Shown here: piece after piece, positions 33,338-44,360 of the stretch
Position numbering within the stretch: position 1 is the first letter of the stretch
Layout of the letters: each line of letters opens with the position of its first letter
NCBI GenBank assembly: GCA_963921935.1
Contig: OY998178.1
Span: forward strand, 46,740,951-46,804,950
Direction of reading: 5' to 3'
Length of the DNA stretch: 64,000 nucleotides
DNA from: Galeruca laticollis
Taxonomy: Eukaryota > Arthropoda > Insecta > Coleoptera > Chrysomelidae
Notes under the pieces: generated by a model
What the model saw: only the letters and a program-made list of their open reading frames with translations
Told to the model about the DNA's origin: nothing
The model's database searches: none
Program-made: the position numbers and the translations under genes

Positions 33338-34085
33338 TCACTCACAAGTCAACAGCTTCCTTGCAGATTTCCAATTGTTCTCCCCAGAGCACGAGGAGAT
33401 AGTTGGTTGGTAGAAGTCGTTCGCTCTGAGTGGAAGAGTGTTTATACACATTAGCTTGGGTGAACAGCGTCGTTCATTCAATGCTCGGGTGACGATGGTT
33501 TGAAGGTTTGTGGTGGCATTCTGACATGAATGGCCAGGCCTGAATCGGAATTGAAACGCCGGGATGATGTTATTTTCAATACAGAAGTCCCAGATTTTCT
33601 CTTTTAACAAACGTTCAAAGATTTTACCTAGGACGCTGATAAGGTGATAAGTGAAATCGGGCGGTAGGCTTTGTAGGGTCTTTGCCAGCTTTGGGAATGA
33701 GAATGGCGTTGTCTGATTTCTAACAACGGGGAAGTATGAGAATGTCAGACAGGCGTTCAACAGGTCACAGAGCGGAGGGAAAATATCTGGCAGGTTTTTA
33801 AGTGGCGGTCTCGAGATTCCGTCGTATCCTGAGGCACTGTTTCTCCCCGATCGACAAACCTGCGGAACCTCTTCGATCGTAAACGGTGAAAGAGGTGGTG
33901 AGTTCTCATGTATAGGGGGATATTGACATGGCTCCGAGTAATATTTCGGGAAAGGAGGTTTGTTTCAACGGCAAAGTCCCTGAGAAATCTAGGATTGTCA
34001 GGTGGTGTAAAGACAGTTTGTAGTTTATTTTTGAAGGCGGTGGCTTTGTCTTTTGGTGTGTAAATTTTCTGTCCGTGCACTTCGA
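33338..34085 (-). pseudogene. Jockey-like LINE RT N-terminal fragment
   Basis: The minus strand starts with a linker (IYTPKDKATAFKNKLQTVFT). Across frames it then gives a GYDGISRPPLKN-like block, LLNACLTFSYFPVVRNQ, a damaged YRPISLL block read as FTYHLISVLGKIFERLLKEK, and IIPAFQFRFRPGHSCQNATT. These match RT blocks 0 to 2 of jockey-type elements. The catalytic FADD block and everything after it are absent. At least three frameshifts. Confidence 0.75.
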
Positions 34086-34089
34086 GGTG

Positions 34090-35055
34090 TATAGTAGTTG
34101 GTGACAGCCTTATTTATATAAAACGCCTTGTTTTTATATAACGATATATAAACAATAGTGACAGTACACTAGTAGATCCTCATGTCGGAGTAAGACTAAA
34201 AATAAACTGACTCAAAAACCTACGAAATGGTTAAAGAGGGCTTGTCGTTGGAAAAGACCTCGTCTCGCCATAGTAGATCCCATATTCTCCAAAGGCAACC
34301 CATAAGTTTATAAAATTTTATAATGATTTGATTGCTAATAAAGAAATAATAAAAAAAATGTTGTTTGTTAATATTTTATGCAGGAATTTTGATCAGGTAA
34401 ATCAAAAATACATATTTATTTTACTGTTTTAAATGAACTTACTGTTTCTAGGTAATTCCACAATATATTGAGAAAAATTTAAAAACTCTAAGAAAATTGA
34501 CAATGGTTTCGATATAAATATTATCGTCAGAAGTTACATTTCATTTGATGCCTCTCTGATGTTTAATAATTATTTTGGTTAGACCAAGAAGGGACCTACC
34601 TAGTGATTGACTTAATATATAGGGCGTCCAGAAAATCTCCTGCCAAACGGAAACTACAGTTACTAGAGGTGATTTTAAGTCGATTTCGCTCAAATTACCT
34701 TAATCCGAAAATGCTTCCTAAGGGAGCTACAGCCCTTTGAAGAAGACGTCCTCATATGAGTTTTCTTCAAATTACTCAAAAATGCCGTTACTTAAAATAT
34801 TCAAACTTGGTATAATCAATAAACACTTAAAAACCAGTAGTTTGCTGTAAATATTTTTTTTCCAGATCCATCACATGCGGTCAGTTGGGGGGGCCGACAG
34901 GTATTTTTATTAAATAAATTTTATTTTCAAGTTTTTTATGTATCCGACACCGAATTTGGAAAATTCAAGATAATTTTCATAAAAAATGTTCTCTTCTTTT
35001 AAATCGATATCATGAACCGTTTTCGAGAAAAATAAATTTAAACTTTTTGTGTTTC
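34090..35055. other. AT-rich DNA with one short-repeat copy and one possible element terminus
   Basis: A copy of the 95-bp repeat lies at 34431-34525. TATAGGGCGTCCAGAAAATC at 34619 looks like a GGGTGTCC-type transposon terminus, but no partner end was found. Confidence 0.4.
34431..34525 (+). repeat. Copy of the 95-bp dispersed repeat
   Basis: Contains TTTTAAATGAACTTACTGTT, CTAGGTAATTCCACAATATA and AAAATTGACAATGGTTTCGA in the family order. Confidence 0.75.
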
Positions 35056-35059
35056 TTAA

Positions 35060-36250
35060 ATAAAATCATGTTGGATTATAATCTGTAATATCAAGTTGGC
35101 TTTGAAAAATCAACATCACTATTAGTTTTAATGCCACTTTTTCCTCTTTTTTATTAACTAATTGATTTATTATATGTAATGGATAACTGTTGGATGTTGC
35201 TATTTGTTTAATTGTATTAATTTCGTTTAGAGTTTAGAGTTATCTTGTAATTTGAATGCTTTAAATTTTTTGATTAGTTCTATTGAACTTTTAATTGAAT
35301 ATTTAGATGTATATCCGTAACTATTAAGTAAATTGTTAAGTTTTTTTGCTAATATATTATTAGGAGTATTAACATAAGAAACTACAGGTCTAATTGGTTT
35401 CGTTATTTTATGTAATTTAACGGTTCCATATAATTGTGGAGAATGAGCATTTTTACTAACGACGGACTGCTTTTCGTGATCACTTAAAAGGAAGTTTGAA
35501 TTATTGACAATATCTCTTACATTATTAGGGAACTTTTTTGTTGGGTCTGCTCTAAGAACTTTTATATCGCTAGATTCTATATCTTATCTATATCTTTGAA
35601 TTATAATCTTTAGTTGTCAATATGACAGTGGCGTACCCCTTGACAGATTTTGTAACTGTTAGGTTATTATTTTCTACTTTCTTTTTGATTGAATTTAAAA
35701 CTGTAATATCATTTATTGTTTGAAGTTTAACTTTTGACGGTTCAATATTTTTGATTAAATTGGCAATTTTTAATTTTTCATAAAAAAAATTATTTCAATT
35801 AGATTTTAAAGCTATTTCTGATTCTGAAGCTATTATTTTTTAATATTATTCGTAAATTTTGGCGGTATGCTGTATTTTAAACCTTTATTTAAAAATTCTC
35901 TTTCAGGATCTGTAAAATTAGTGTCTGAAAGGTGTTCATATCGTGATGCAAAGTGTGTGGGTATGTAAGTACTTACAGTGTCATGATATTTAGAGTATTG
36001 AATTCTATATTTTGTGCGTTCAAGTTTCTGCAGTTTTTGTTCTTGTTTCATAAATTTCTTGTGCTTCATCGTGCTGACACTTTCTCTGATTTTGTCATCT
36101 AAACAGTCAAATTCTACTGGATGTAGTTGGAACGTGAGTTCAGAATGTACAACTTTTATGTAGTTGTCTAAGGAGTCTCTTATTTTAAACCATTTTTTAC
36201 ATTCTTCTCTAAGCCATATTAGTTGAACACATTTTATAGTTTTTTGTGCT
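35060..36250 (-). pseudogene. Penelope-like element, N-terminal region and first RT blocks
   Basis: Read on the minus strand: a basic start (MKHKKFMKQEQKLQKLERTK, 36069), FTDPEREFLNKGLKYSIPPK (35910-35850), then KKKVENNNLTVTKSVKGYAT (35690-35630), LRADPTKKFPNNVRDI (35550), PQLYGTVKLHKITKPIRPVV (35430) and SYVNTPNNILAKKLNNLL. LLNKGLKY-P, KADKGN, the LYG-PK-HK-PIRPIVS motif and the NTP---LAK--N-LL motif are characteristic of Penelope-like RTs. The active-site YADD half and the GIY-YIG domain are missing. Stops and shifts occur throughout. Confidence 0.85.
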
Positions 36251-36971
36251 TGAGATGTTTTATTGTGGCATTTTATATTTATATAATTTGTTTATTTGAA
36301 ATTTGTTTTGATTCACTATTAATCCAGTAAATATACACCCCATGTATCTATCGCCCTCACACTGATTTGATCTTATATCGCAAACAATGCATGGCTTATT
36401 TTAGTACTGATTTTCCCAAGATAAATGTATTTATACGTATTCCATCAATTTATCATCTTTTTGCAAACTATTATTTATGTTTACAAAGATTATAATTAGT
36501 AAATTACTATTCATAAAGTTGTTGGAATCCACTATTTTATACATTTTAGCGAATTATTTCCCCATAATGATTTATTTATATTAGTTCTATTAACAAAACA
36601 TAACAGTTCATTGAATTAAATAACTATAAATTTAACAAATTTATTCAACGGTCTTTCTCTACCTTGTCTCATGGTTATTGAATGAAGTTACTTCTCAAAT
36701 CATCCGAGCCAATGTAATTTAAAATAATTATACTTTGAGAACAGGTTTTTCGAAAGGGATTTCTCGACCGCAAGAATTTTTTCAAGTGAACCCTTCGTAC
36801 ACGATCATATTATTTTTAATGCTTCAGGACCAAATTGGCCCATTGACGCATGAGCCAATATTGCATCAAGAAACGGGTAAACTAAATGATGGACTATTTT
36901 TTTTAAATTACTAATAGTATAATACATTGCACTGAATAACTGGCTATATAAGCAAATAATTGGTTTGAAAA
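36251..36971. other. AT-rich intergenic DNA
   Basis: No recognised feature. A short segment at 36830-36870 (CAAATTGGCCCATTGACGCA) resembles 17332-17360 and may be another old repeat. Confidence 0.4.
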
Positions 36972-37184
36972 ATGTTAAAAAAAGTTAGGGATGACTCACC
37001 GATCGTGCCTGCTACTGCTTGGAAAAATTTTCAGGAAGAGGCTAGTAGAAAATTATGGGAAACTCAGGTACGATTTTATTGTAAGACAACCAAACGCGCA
37101 CATAGCATAAACAAGAAGCACTATAGCAAGAATACAATGAGTGGTAATGTACACTACTGGACAAACGTGAAACAACTTTTATAA
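36972..37184 (+). CDS. Unknown 70-codon ORF (doubtful)
   Basis: Begins MLKKVRDDSPIVPATAWKNF. The composition is more protein-like than its surroundings, but I recognise no domain. At its 3' end GTACACTACTGGACAAACGT resembles a Tc1-type terminus, so the ORF may lie in an old DNA transposon. Confidence 0.2.
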   Translation: MLKKVRDDSPIVPATAWKNFQEEASRKLWETQVRFYCKTTKRAHSINKKHYSKNTMSGNVHYWTNVKQLL

Positions 37185-37334
37185 TAAAATGAAATATTTA
37201 AATATTTATAATAAAACAAGCAACCGTGGAAATCAAAATATATGTACTTTGAGAGGTCATAGTAGGTTGCTCTCATAGGTGACTTTAGATTATTTTCAAA
37301 TTTCAAATAAGTTAGAATGTAATAAAATTAACTG

Positions 37335-37530
37335 TCTCGACCCTTACTTCGTGGAATCTACTCATATTAGTGTTTTAAATGAAACTCACTGTTTCTAGCT
37401 AATTCCACAATATAATGAAAATTGTTGATATTAATTTATCGAAACAATTGTCAATTTTTTAGAATTTTCAACAATTTTCTTTATATTGAGGAATTAGCTA
37501 TAAACAGTGAGTTTCATTTAAAACATTAAT
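37335..37530. repeat. Two copies of the 95-bp repeat, head to head, with a shared flank
   Basis: A forward copy (from 37362, partial) is followed by a full inverted copy (about 37437-37525), giving arms of about 48 bp. The preceding 36 bp (ACTGTCTCGAC...CTTCGTGGAATCTACTCATA) recur inverted at 61150-61195. Confidence 0.7.
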
Positions 37531-37564
37531 AGAATGTAATAGTTTATTTCAACATTACACTTTA

Positions 37565-38756
37565 TTAGAGCGACAAAACTAAAGCAACTATTTTATTTAT
37601 TATAAACGATTTATGATAAAGGTAAGTTTAAATATGATATGTTGCATTAAGCGTAATAGTTCTTATAATTTGCAAAAATAAATATGCCGAAACGAATCTG
37701 TACTGAGGTACAAGAAATGGTCGGCTTCGCCAAATACAGTGTATCAAAAATAATTTTATGTTATAATGTAAGAGGATATGTAGAAAATCTGCCTAAATCA
37801 GGAAGCCTAGGAAAACTACGTTTTGGATGGATAGGAGAATCAAAATAATTTCTCAAAGAGATCCGTGGTTGTCAGGACCAAGGATAATTGATGAAACTCC
37901 CGAAGTGGAAGCTAGTGCGAGGACTTCACCGACGATTAATGGAGGTGAATGTTTATATCAGACGTCTAGCTAAGAAACCGTTGGTTTCCGAAAAAAATCG
38001 GCGTGCCAGGCTTGCATTTGCACAACGCTATTTAAGATGCACAGTACAAGATTGGGAAAAAATACTGTTTAGCGACGAAAACGTTACCTAATTTTTAATT
38101 CTGATTGAGTGAGGCGTCCGGTTAATACGAGATTTCGCCCAAAGTATGTTACACCAACAATAAAGAACGGTCAAGGAACCGTGCTTGTATGGAGTTGTTT
38201 TTTTTTTGGAGTAGAGTAGGTCCACTACATTTTATACACGGGACTATGAATGGATTCGTCTACAGGGATATACTACAAAACATTATGTATCCCCTTGCTG
38301 AGCGGGACATGCCTTTGCAATTTGTATTCCAACATTAAAACGACCCAAAACATTAATCTCGCCTAGTTCAGGAGTGGTTTCAGGAAAATAATGTCTAGGC
38401 TTTTCAGTGGCCAGCACAATCACCTGATCTCAATCACATAAACAACCTTTGGGAAGAGGTGGAGCGTCGTATTCGTACGACAACATTTCCAAATAAATAG
38501 TCTAATTAATAAAATATATGAAGTTCAGATTAATAAGCCGGCTAATACTATTCAAACTTCAATTTCATAAACGCCGCGTCGTTGTCAAAAAGTTATAGCC
38601 AACAATGGATATCCGACTAATTATTAATAACCTGTTCAGTATCCTGTTAATTAACTTGTTGGTATAACCCATTAATCATTATTTTGTGATTTCTGAGTTA
38701 TTGTAAGTAAACCAAACAAAAAAATCGTAAAAGTTGCTTTATTTTTGTCGCCCTAA
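37565..38756 (+). mobile_element. Tc1-like DNA transposon with both ends and TA duplication
   Basis: The ends are inverted: TTAGAGCGACAAAACTAAAG at 37565 and, in complement, TTAGGGCGACAAAAATAAAG ending at 38756, each flanked by TA (37563-37564 and 38757-38758). The 1,192-bp element encloses one decayed transposase gene in plus orientation. Size and TA target fit the Tc1 group. Confidence 0.88.
37683..38520 (+). pseudogene. Tc1-like (DD34E-type) transposase, inactive
   Basis: Starts MPKRICTEVQEMVGFAKYSV. Across frames: RIKIISQRDPWLSGPRIIDE (paired-like domain), RRLAKKPLVSEKNRRARLAF, KILFSDENVT (first Asp), VRRPVNTRFRPKYVTPTIKN, GTVLVWS. In the block usually written QQDNDPKH, the second catalytic Asp is replaced by a stop (38336). 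In SPDLN-IENLWEE the final catalytic Glu reads as Asn. Two of three catalytic residues are lost, and there are several frameshifts. Confidence 0.9.
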
Positions 38757-38758
38757 TA

Positions 38759-39655
38759 CAGCGTATTGTTTAAATAAATTAAGTCTTTCTTACTTATTTG
38801 ACATTTGGAAATAACCTCATTTTACCTATGAGTTTAAAATCAAATTTGATTGTATATCATTTACTAACCTGTTCACCTAAAGCATACATTTTATTTTCTT
38901 TTTCAATTGTAATGGTGCCAGCAGCACATACTATTTTGAACCCTGGTTTTTCTATTTTAGAAATCGAAAGTAAATTTACTCCCAACTAAGGAACGCAATA
39001 AATATCTTTTTTATAATTCACGTATACAAAATTTACTTTGTGACATCAAAAACAGTGTCACAAAATAACCATTTCGCATCGTTTTTGGTAACTTTTTATA
39101 CAGTTGAAAGCACAAGTTTGGCCGACAAACTGACATTTATAACTGGCATTGGACGGTGGACCCATGACTTGATAAATTTTCTATAAAGTTTGACGAACTT
39201 AAGTGATTTGAATGAAAACAATAGTATTAAATATAAACTATATAATTATAAGGTAAGTCATGATTTGTAATGTCAATCGTATGTATTCCAATTTCTAATT
39301 TTTCAGCATTGAAGTCTTGTCACGTGCAGAGCAAATGACAGAATTATGAACGTAAATGGAAGCAAATCAAAACATAAATACCATATACATAGTTTTGTTT
39401 AGATTTTTCAGGTAGTAAATCATTAACTGCATTATCAGTAATAATGCGAAGTTCAGGTCGAGTGCATGATAATTCGCTTTTTAGTTCCATATTAATAAAT
39501 TCCGAGCTGTGTATTAGTAACTTAAACATTAAAATTGTTTAACTGTCAGTTGTATATGTGAGGGTTACCAACATAAATAAAAAAATACAGAAAACCCTAA
39601 AATTGCAATTATATTGTTATGAAAAACATTTTCGCACGTTCATTATAAAAAATAG
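38759..39655. other. AT-rich intergenic DNA
   Basis: No gene is supported. ORFs here are short and low in information. Confidence 0.45.
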
Positions 39656-39659
39656 TATG

Positions 39660-39870
39660 TAAAACTCTTATCACAATGACATTTTGTAGTACTCGTGCTT
39701 TGCGTAACTCACTGCTTCGCGGTTCGTTACACAAACTGCACTCGTACTACAAAATGAGTCATTGTGACACTTGTTTCACAATATACTATTCTCTACTTCC
39801 GTTACCAAAACCGCATTTTCAACACGGGTTTACATGCACAAAACGACTCTTGAAACACTAGTGTTTAAAA
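39660..39870. repeat. Foldback repeat with CGTGC/GCACTCGTACTAC arms
   Basis: CACAATGACATTTTGTAGTA at 39672 is mirrored by TACTACAAAATGAGTCATTG at 39748, with CTTCGCGGTTCGTTACAC in the loop. Similar sequence occurs at 60240-60460 and, more distantly, at 44700-44775. It is non-coding and probably a MITE-like family. Confidence 0.6.
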
Positions 39871-40658
39871 TGCGAAAAGTCACATCTCGTTTATCTTTTG
39901 TTTTTTAAACGTCAAATGAAGTGTATCGTTTGTATGTTAAATTTCATGTTCCGCGATAATTTTGTTGTTCTGAGTCATTTGATTTATCAGTCAGCCGTCA
40001 GTCATCGTCCGTAATGTTATGAATATAATTAAAATATAATAAAAAATTTCCCTTCCTACGGGCGAAGAAAAATATAGTAAGCACCTCGTGTTAAAAACGT
40101 CTTTATACTCCGTTTTTAAAAGGCACGGGGTAATAAAAGCTCATTAGGCATGCATAACCGATACAGGGTGTATAATAAAATATCTCCGAAGTTTATCTAA
40201 TTTTGTACTAAAATTTCTCATTTGTTACGAATTTCAGGTAGACACCCCGTAACTCTGTATTCGGTTGGGTCGCCTATTGTATTGAAAGTGTCGCTCTATT
40301 GTATTTGAATGAACAAATAAACAATTTAATCCTCAGAGGCGTGCAATCAGGACAAAACAAACTTGGTATATGAATATGAAGGCACTATGAAATTATAATT
40401 ACGAAAACTATTCAAAAGAATTCACAATATCGATTCAATAAAAACACATTTTTTTGTGTTCCTATGAATAAACAATAAACATAAAATATTATATGGAAAA
40501 TAGCAAATTTTTTTACAGTAGGTATCAACTTTACTACTAATATACCGTTTACAATAGGAGAGGAAAAAAGAAAAATGCAGGAATAAAGTAAGAATTAATG
40601 TAATATTTATAAAAAAAATGTCTAACAAATAATAGTAATAACTAACACAAAAACTAGT
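39871..40658. other. AT-rich intergenic DNA
   Basis: No gene is seen. ACAGGGTGTATAATAAAATA at 40165 is a possible transposon terminus without a clear partner. Confidence 0.4.
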
Positions 40659-42016
40659 CTATATATCAGAATCAGACGATTCTGTTGAGCTTCCATTATT
40701 AACATTGATTATAAATGGTTCAATCATGTGTTCACTTATATGATCCATTTCCCACATATTTAGTTCTTCTTGTATCACGTGTTCAACACATTTCTTCCAG
40801 TTTTCTTTGGTTACGTTATCTAACGCGTCTTCGAATAAAATTTTTACGTCACTCATTTTGAATGTCGTATTCTTTCTTGAAACTTCCCCTTTCACTTGGG
40901 CCCATATTAATTCTATGGGATTGAGTTGACAGTGATAAGGAGGAAGCCTCGGCACCGTTATACCACGCGCTGATGCCATTTGATCTACAACGTATCTACT
41001 ATATTTGTGTTTATGTGAATTGGCCAGTTGCAAGAGCTCATTTTTCAGCGGGTTACCTGGGCATTCAATATTTTTCGAGGTTAGCCAATCGTGGATATCT
41101 TGTTTACGCCATGCAGTTGCAGGTAATTTCTCCACTAACCTGGAGTGATAACTTGCGTTATCCATAACAATGAGTGAGCCCGTTGGAATCAGATCTAACA
41201 TTTGTGAGAAATATTCTTCGAAAACGTCTGCATCCATATCTTCATGATAATCTCCGGTTTGCTTCGACTCGAAGCACAACAATCCACCTTTAACAAAACC
41301 TTCGGCACTTCCGATATGAGTAATGATGAGTCGACGTCCTTTTCCTGCTGGTGGATTGAGGCCTGTTGACCACCCTTCAAGAGCTGCCTGCCTCCGACTT
41401 TTGACATTCGTGTCTTGCCAAAACATTAAAACAGTATGACCTTCATTTAACCAAGTCTCATCCAAATAATAAATTCGTTTTTGATCTAGTGTTGCTTTCC
41501 GAATATTGCGCAAATAACTCCTCCTCCAAATGACAATGTCGTCTCTATCAATCAACATTGCGTTCCGATAATTTTTTTATAATCAAATCCAAGTTCCTTC
41601 AAAATTTTCCATAATGTACTTCGAGACATTTTCGGAAAATCTGAATCTTCTTGAACCGAAGCCATAATTTTGGAGAGAGTTGGGATCTCTTTTCTAAAGA
41701 AAAAAGCATGCACCTTACGCCTTATTCCATTCTTCAAGTCGTCGTCGATTTCAAGTTTGGGTCGGCCTGGGGGCTTTGCTGGGGCTGTGATGTTTCCATT
41801 TTTTTTCTCCTTCATTAAATTATAAATTGTTGTTTTTGAAACACCCATCATTGTTGCAGTAATTTCCACTGTTTCATCAACACTTCCTGTCAAATTCATG
41901 ATTTTTCTTCTAATTTCTTCGTTCTTCAACGAGGAATAGCAATTTAATATCAGATTTTTTTCGTTCAGCGACAATGGGCCAACTTTAGGTCGCTTAGATG
42001 GTGATAAATCCTCCAT
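40659..42016 (-). pseudogene. DD82E-type Tc1/mariner-related transposase, copy B, one frameshift
   Basis: The first ORF (42016-41552, 154 aa) holds the DNA-binding half: a helix-turn-helix (MMGVSKTTIYNLMKEKKNGN), the GRP-like KPPGRPK motif and a second helical unit ending MSRSTLWKILKELGFDYK. The second ORF (41558-40659, 299 aa) is the catalytic half with D33 (YYLDETWL), D133 (IVMDNASYHS) and E216 (LNPIELIW), so 82 residues lie between the last two. KGRRLIITHIG and DVFEEYFSQMLDL lie between. The two ORFs overlap out of frame at a run of seven A (41570-41580). One more A would fuse them. Otherwise the gene is open. Copy A is at 24645-26650. Terminal repeats were not identified. Confidence 0.9.
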
Positions 42017-42408
42017 ATCTGGTCGAATTTGGTTGGAACACCATATAGTTGGAAGGTGTAGTTAGGTGTTTGTCTCGTGTGATGAGAAGAGAACTTGTAT
42101 AGATGAACAAAAATAAACACCAGTTAACAAAAACGGTAAAAAATAATAACAAATAACAGTAATAATGGGGAAATCAATCAACACAGCAGTTTCTCCAGAA
42201 CAGATGAACTGTAAATTGGAAATATTCAACCTTTCCGCTACTTTTATAGTTGAAAAGTTCTAGTAAGTACATTGTATTATGGGGGCATTTTCTTAGAACT
42301 GAAAAGACTATATTTCACAATAATAAAACCATTTTTGTGCTACCTGTTTGTCAAGTTTCTTCAGTTACCTGCTAATTGGGTGAAATAATCGGCAAATGGG
42401 GTTGGTTT

Positions 42409-42410
<2 letters not shown>
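42017..42410. other. AT-rich DNA upstream of the transposase
   Basis: Likely contains the 5' UTR and the missing end of the DD82E-type element. No inverted match to the left flank was found by eye. Confidence 0.35.

Positions 42411-42455
<45 letters not shown>
42411..42455. repeat. (TA)n microsatellite, left of the Penelope-like palindrome
   Basis: 45 bp of alternating A and T. A matching 49-bp tract lies on the other side of the palindrome at 44361-44409. Confidence 0.95.
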
Positions 42456-42457
<2 letters not shown>

Positions 42458-42568
42458 GTGAAGGTATGTCTTTGCTGATCAGTTACAATGTAACTTCTGT
42501 GTAGATTTTTTTAGGGAAATTGCAGCAATAAAACGTATCCGTGTACTCTTTTAAGTATTTAATCCAAG

Positions 42569-42598
42569 CTTTCGAGTGAATTTTCACCCATCATCAGG
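42569..42598 (-). ncRNA. Hammerhead-like core, left arm
   Basis: The minus strand reads CTGATGA, U, GGGUGA, loop, UCACUC, GAAAGC. Helix II can form six pairs with one G-U, leaving one bulged U. The box order is that of a hammerhead ribozyme. Helices I and III and the cleavage site were not established. Confidence 0.5.
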
Positions 42599-43186
42599 GA
42601 AGCTACATAAAAATATACTTTGTTAAAATGATCTAAAATGTTATACAAAACACTATTTACTTACAAACTTACTGAGATTGAAACGTGATTAGCAGTGGTA
42701 AAAAATGGAATGGCCATCGACAGCACCAACAACTACGTCTATCATTAACTCACACTATGTCACATTTCATTACAAAATAAAATTATTACACATTTTAAAA
42801 TTCTTTTAAAATTCATTTTTGTTGAAGTCTGGTTATCGACCACGTGCTTGAAATCTCAATCCCACACTGACAGCAAATTTACAAGTTTATACATTATAGG
42901 TTATACAGCCAACTGGCCTATACATATTCAAACAATTAAATTTTCAGTTTTATACATTATAGGTTATACAGCCAATTGGCCTGTACCTATTCAATATACT
43001 AATATTTCTGATTTAAAATTTAACCATTGAGCTCACTCTATATAAATATGAAGAAAACTTTCAGAAGATGCACCTTTAAAATACATTTGTATGCCTGTTT
43101 TATCGAGAAAACAACCTGATTGTCAAACAAAACTCTCCGACACAATGCGACCACCGCAGTGCGCACACCCCACAGCCATTTGACTG

Positions 43187-43621
43187 ATGAGAACAAAAGA
43201 TGAAATCCCACAGAAACTGAAGTCAGATGTGATCTACAGTATAGATTGTTCAAATTGTAATGCCAAATACATTGGCCAAACCTCAAGATACTTAAAAGAT
43301 AGAATCACTAGCCATAAAAGTGACTGTAGATTGCACCCCGAAAGATGTGCTCTAGCAGAACATGTCAATAAAACAGGTCATTCAATGAACTATGAGTCTG
43401 TCAGGGTATTGGACACGGAACATATCAAATCAAAAAGAAATTTTCTTGAAATGGTGCATATAAAAAGAAATCCGGACAACATAAATCATAGAACTGATAC
43501 TAGACATCTCAGTGATATTTTTGCTTATTTACTACATTTGGATGCTCAAGATAGAGGTCATCATGGGGTCGTGGACCTCTCTATGCGCATTGAGGGGCTC
43601 TCAGTCTCATTAGCTGAATAG
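43187..43621 (+). CDS. GIY-YIG endonuclease domain of a Penelope-like element
   Basis: The 144-codon ORF starts in the last bases of the left arm. It reads VIYSIDCSNCNAKYIGQTSR (GIY-type strand, a CxxC pair, YIGQT), then LKDRITSHKSDCR with the catalytic-type Arg and His, ALAEHVNKTGHSMNYES, and KRNFLEMVHIKRNPDNINHR with the conserved Glu before a C-terminal tail. This is the endonuclease half of the single Penelope-like ORF, which nicks the target for priming. The RT half that should precede it in frame is missing, so the ATG at 43187 is probably not a natural start. The domain itself is uninterrupted. Confidence 0.85.
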   Translation: MRTKDEIPQKLKSDVIYSIDCSNCNAKYIGQTSRYLKDRITSHKSDCRLHPERCALAEHVNKTGHSMNYESVRVLDTEHIKSKRNFLEMVHIKRNPDNINHRTDTRHLSDIFAYLLHLDAQDRGHHGVVDLSMRIEGLSVSLAE

Positions 43622-44253
43622 TCCTTATGATCATGCATTGGGGGCGCACACAGCCGTTGATCTCATCAGTCAAATGGCTGTGGGGTGTGCGCACTGCGGT
43701 GGTCGCATTGTGTCGGAGAGTTTTGTTTGACAATCAGGTTGTTTTCTCGATAAAACAGGCATACAAATGTATTTTAAAGGTGCATCTTCTGAAAGTTTTC
43801 TTCATATTTATATAGAGTGAGCTCAATGGTTAAATTTTAAATCAGAAATATTAGTATATTGAATAGGTACAGGCCAATTGGCTGTATAACCTATAATGTA
43901 TAAAACTGAAAATTTAATTGTTTGAATATGTATAGGCCAGTTGGCTGTATAACCTATAATGTATAAACTTGTAAATTTGCTGTCAGTGTGGGATTGAGAT
44001 TTCAAGCACGTGGTCGATAACCAGACTTCAACAAAAATGAATTTTAAAAGAATTTTAAAATGTGTAATAATTTTATTTTGTAATGAAATGTGACATAGTG
44101 TGAGTTAATGATAGACGTAGTTGTTGGTGCTGTCGATGGCCATTCCATTTTTTACCACTGCTAATCACGTTTCAATCTCAGTAAGTTTGTAAGTAAATAG
44201 TGTTTTGTATAACATTTTAGATCATTTTAACAAAGTATATTTTTATGTAGCTT

Positions 44254-44284
44254 CCCTGATGATGGGTGAAAATTCACGCGAAAG
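44254..44284 (+). ncRNA. Hammerhead-like core, right arm
   Basis: The plus strand reads CTGATGA, U, GGGUGA, loop, UCACGC, GAAAGC. It differs from the left arm by one base (U to G) that turns a G-U pair in helix II into G-G. Confidence 0.5.
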
Positions 44285-44359
44285 CTTGGATTAAATACTT
44301 AAAAGAGTACACGGATACGTTTTATTGCTGCAATTTCCCTAAAAAAATCTACACAGAAG

Positions 44360-44360
<1 letters not shown>

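Noticed and set aside
43038..43815. Matching ORFs reading SVKWLWGVRTAVVALCRR in both arms
   Set aside because: Again arm-derived mirror frames, antisense to the GIY-YIG ORF on one side. Not a separate gene.
42848..44005. Two identical 60-residue ORFs on opposite strands (42848-43030 and 43823-44005)
   Set aside because: They are the two inverted arms read in opposite directions. Each covers the tandem 57-bp unit and has no domain, so they are by-products of the palindrome.
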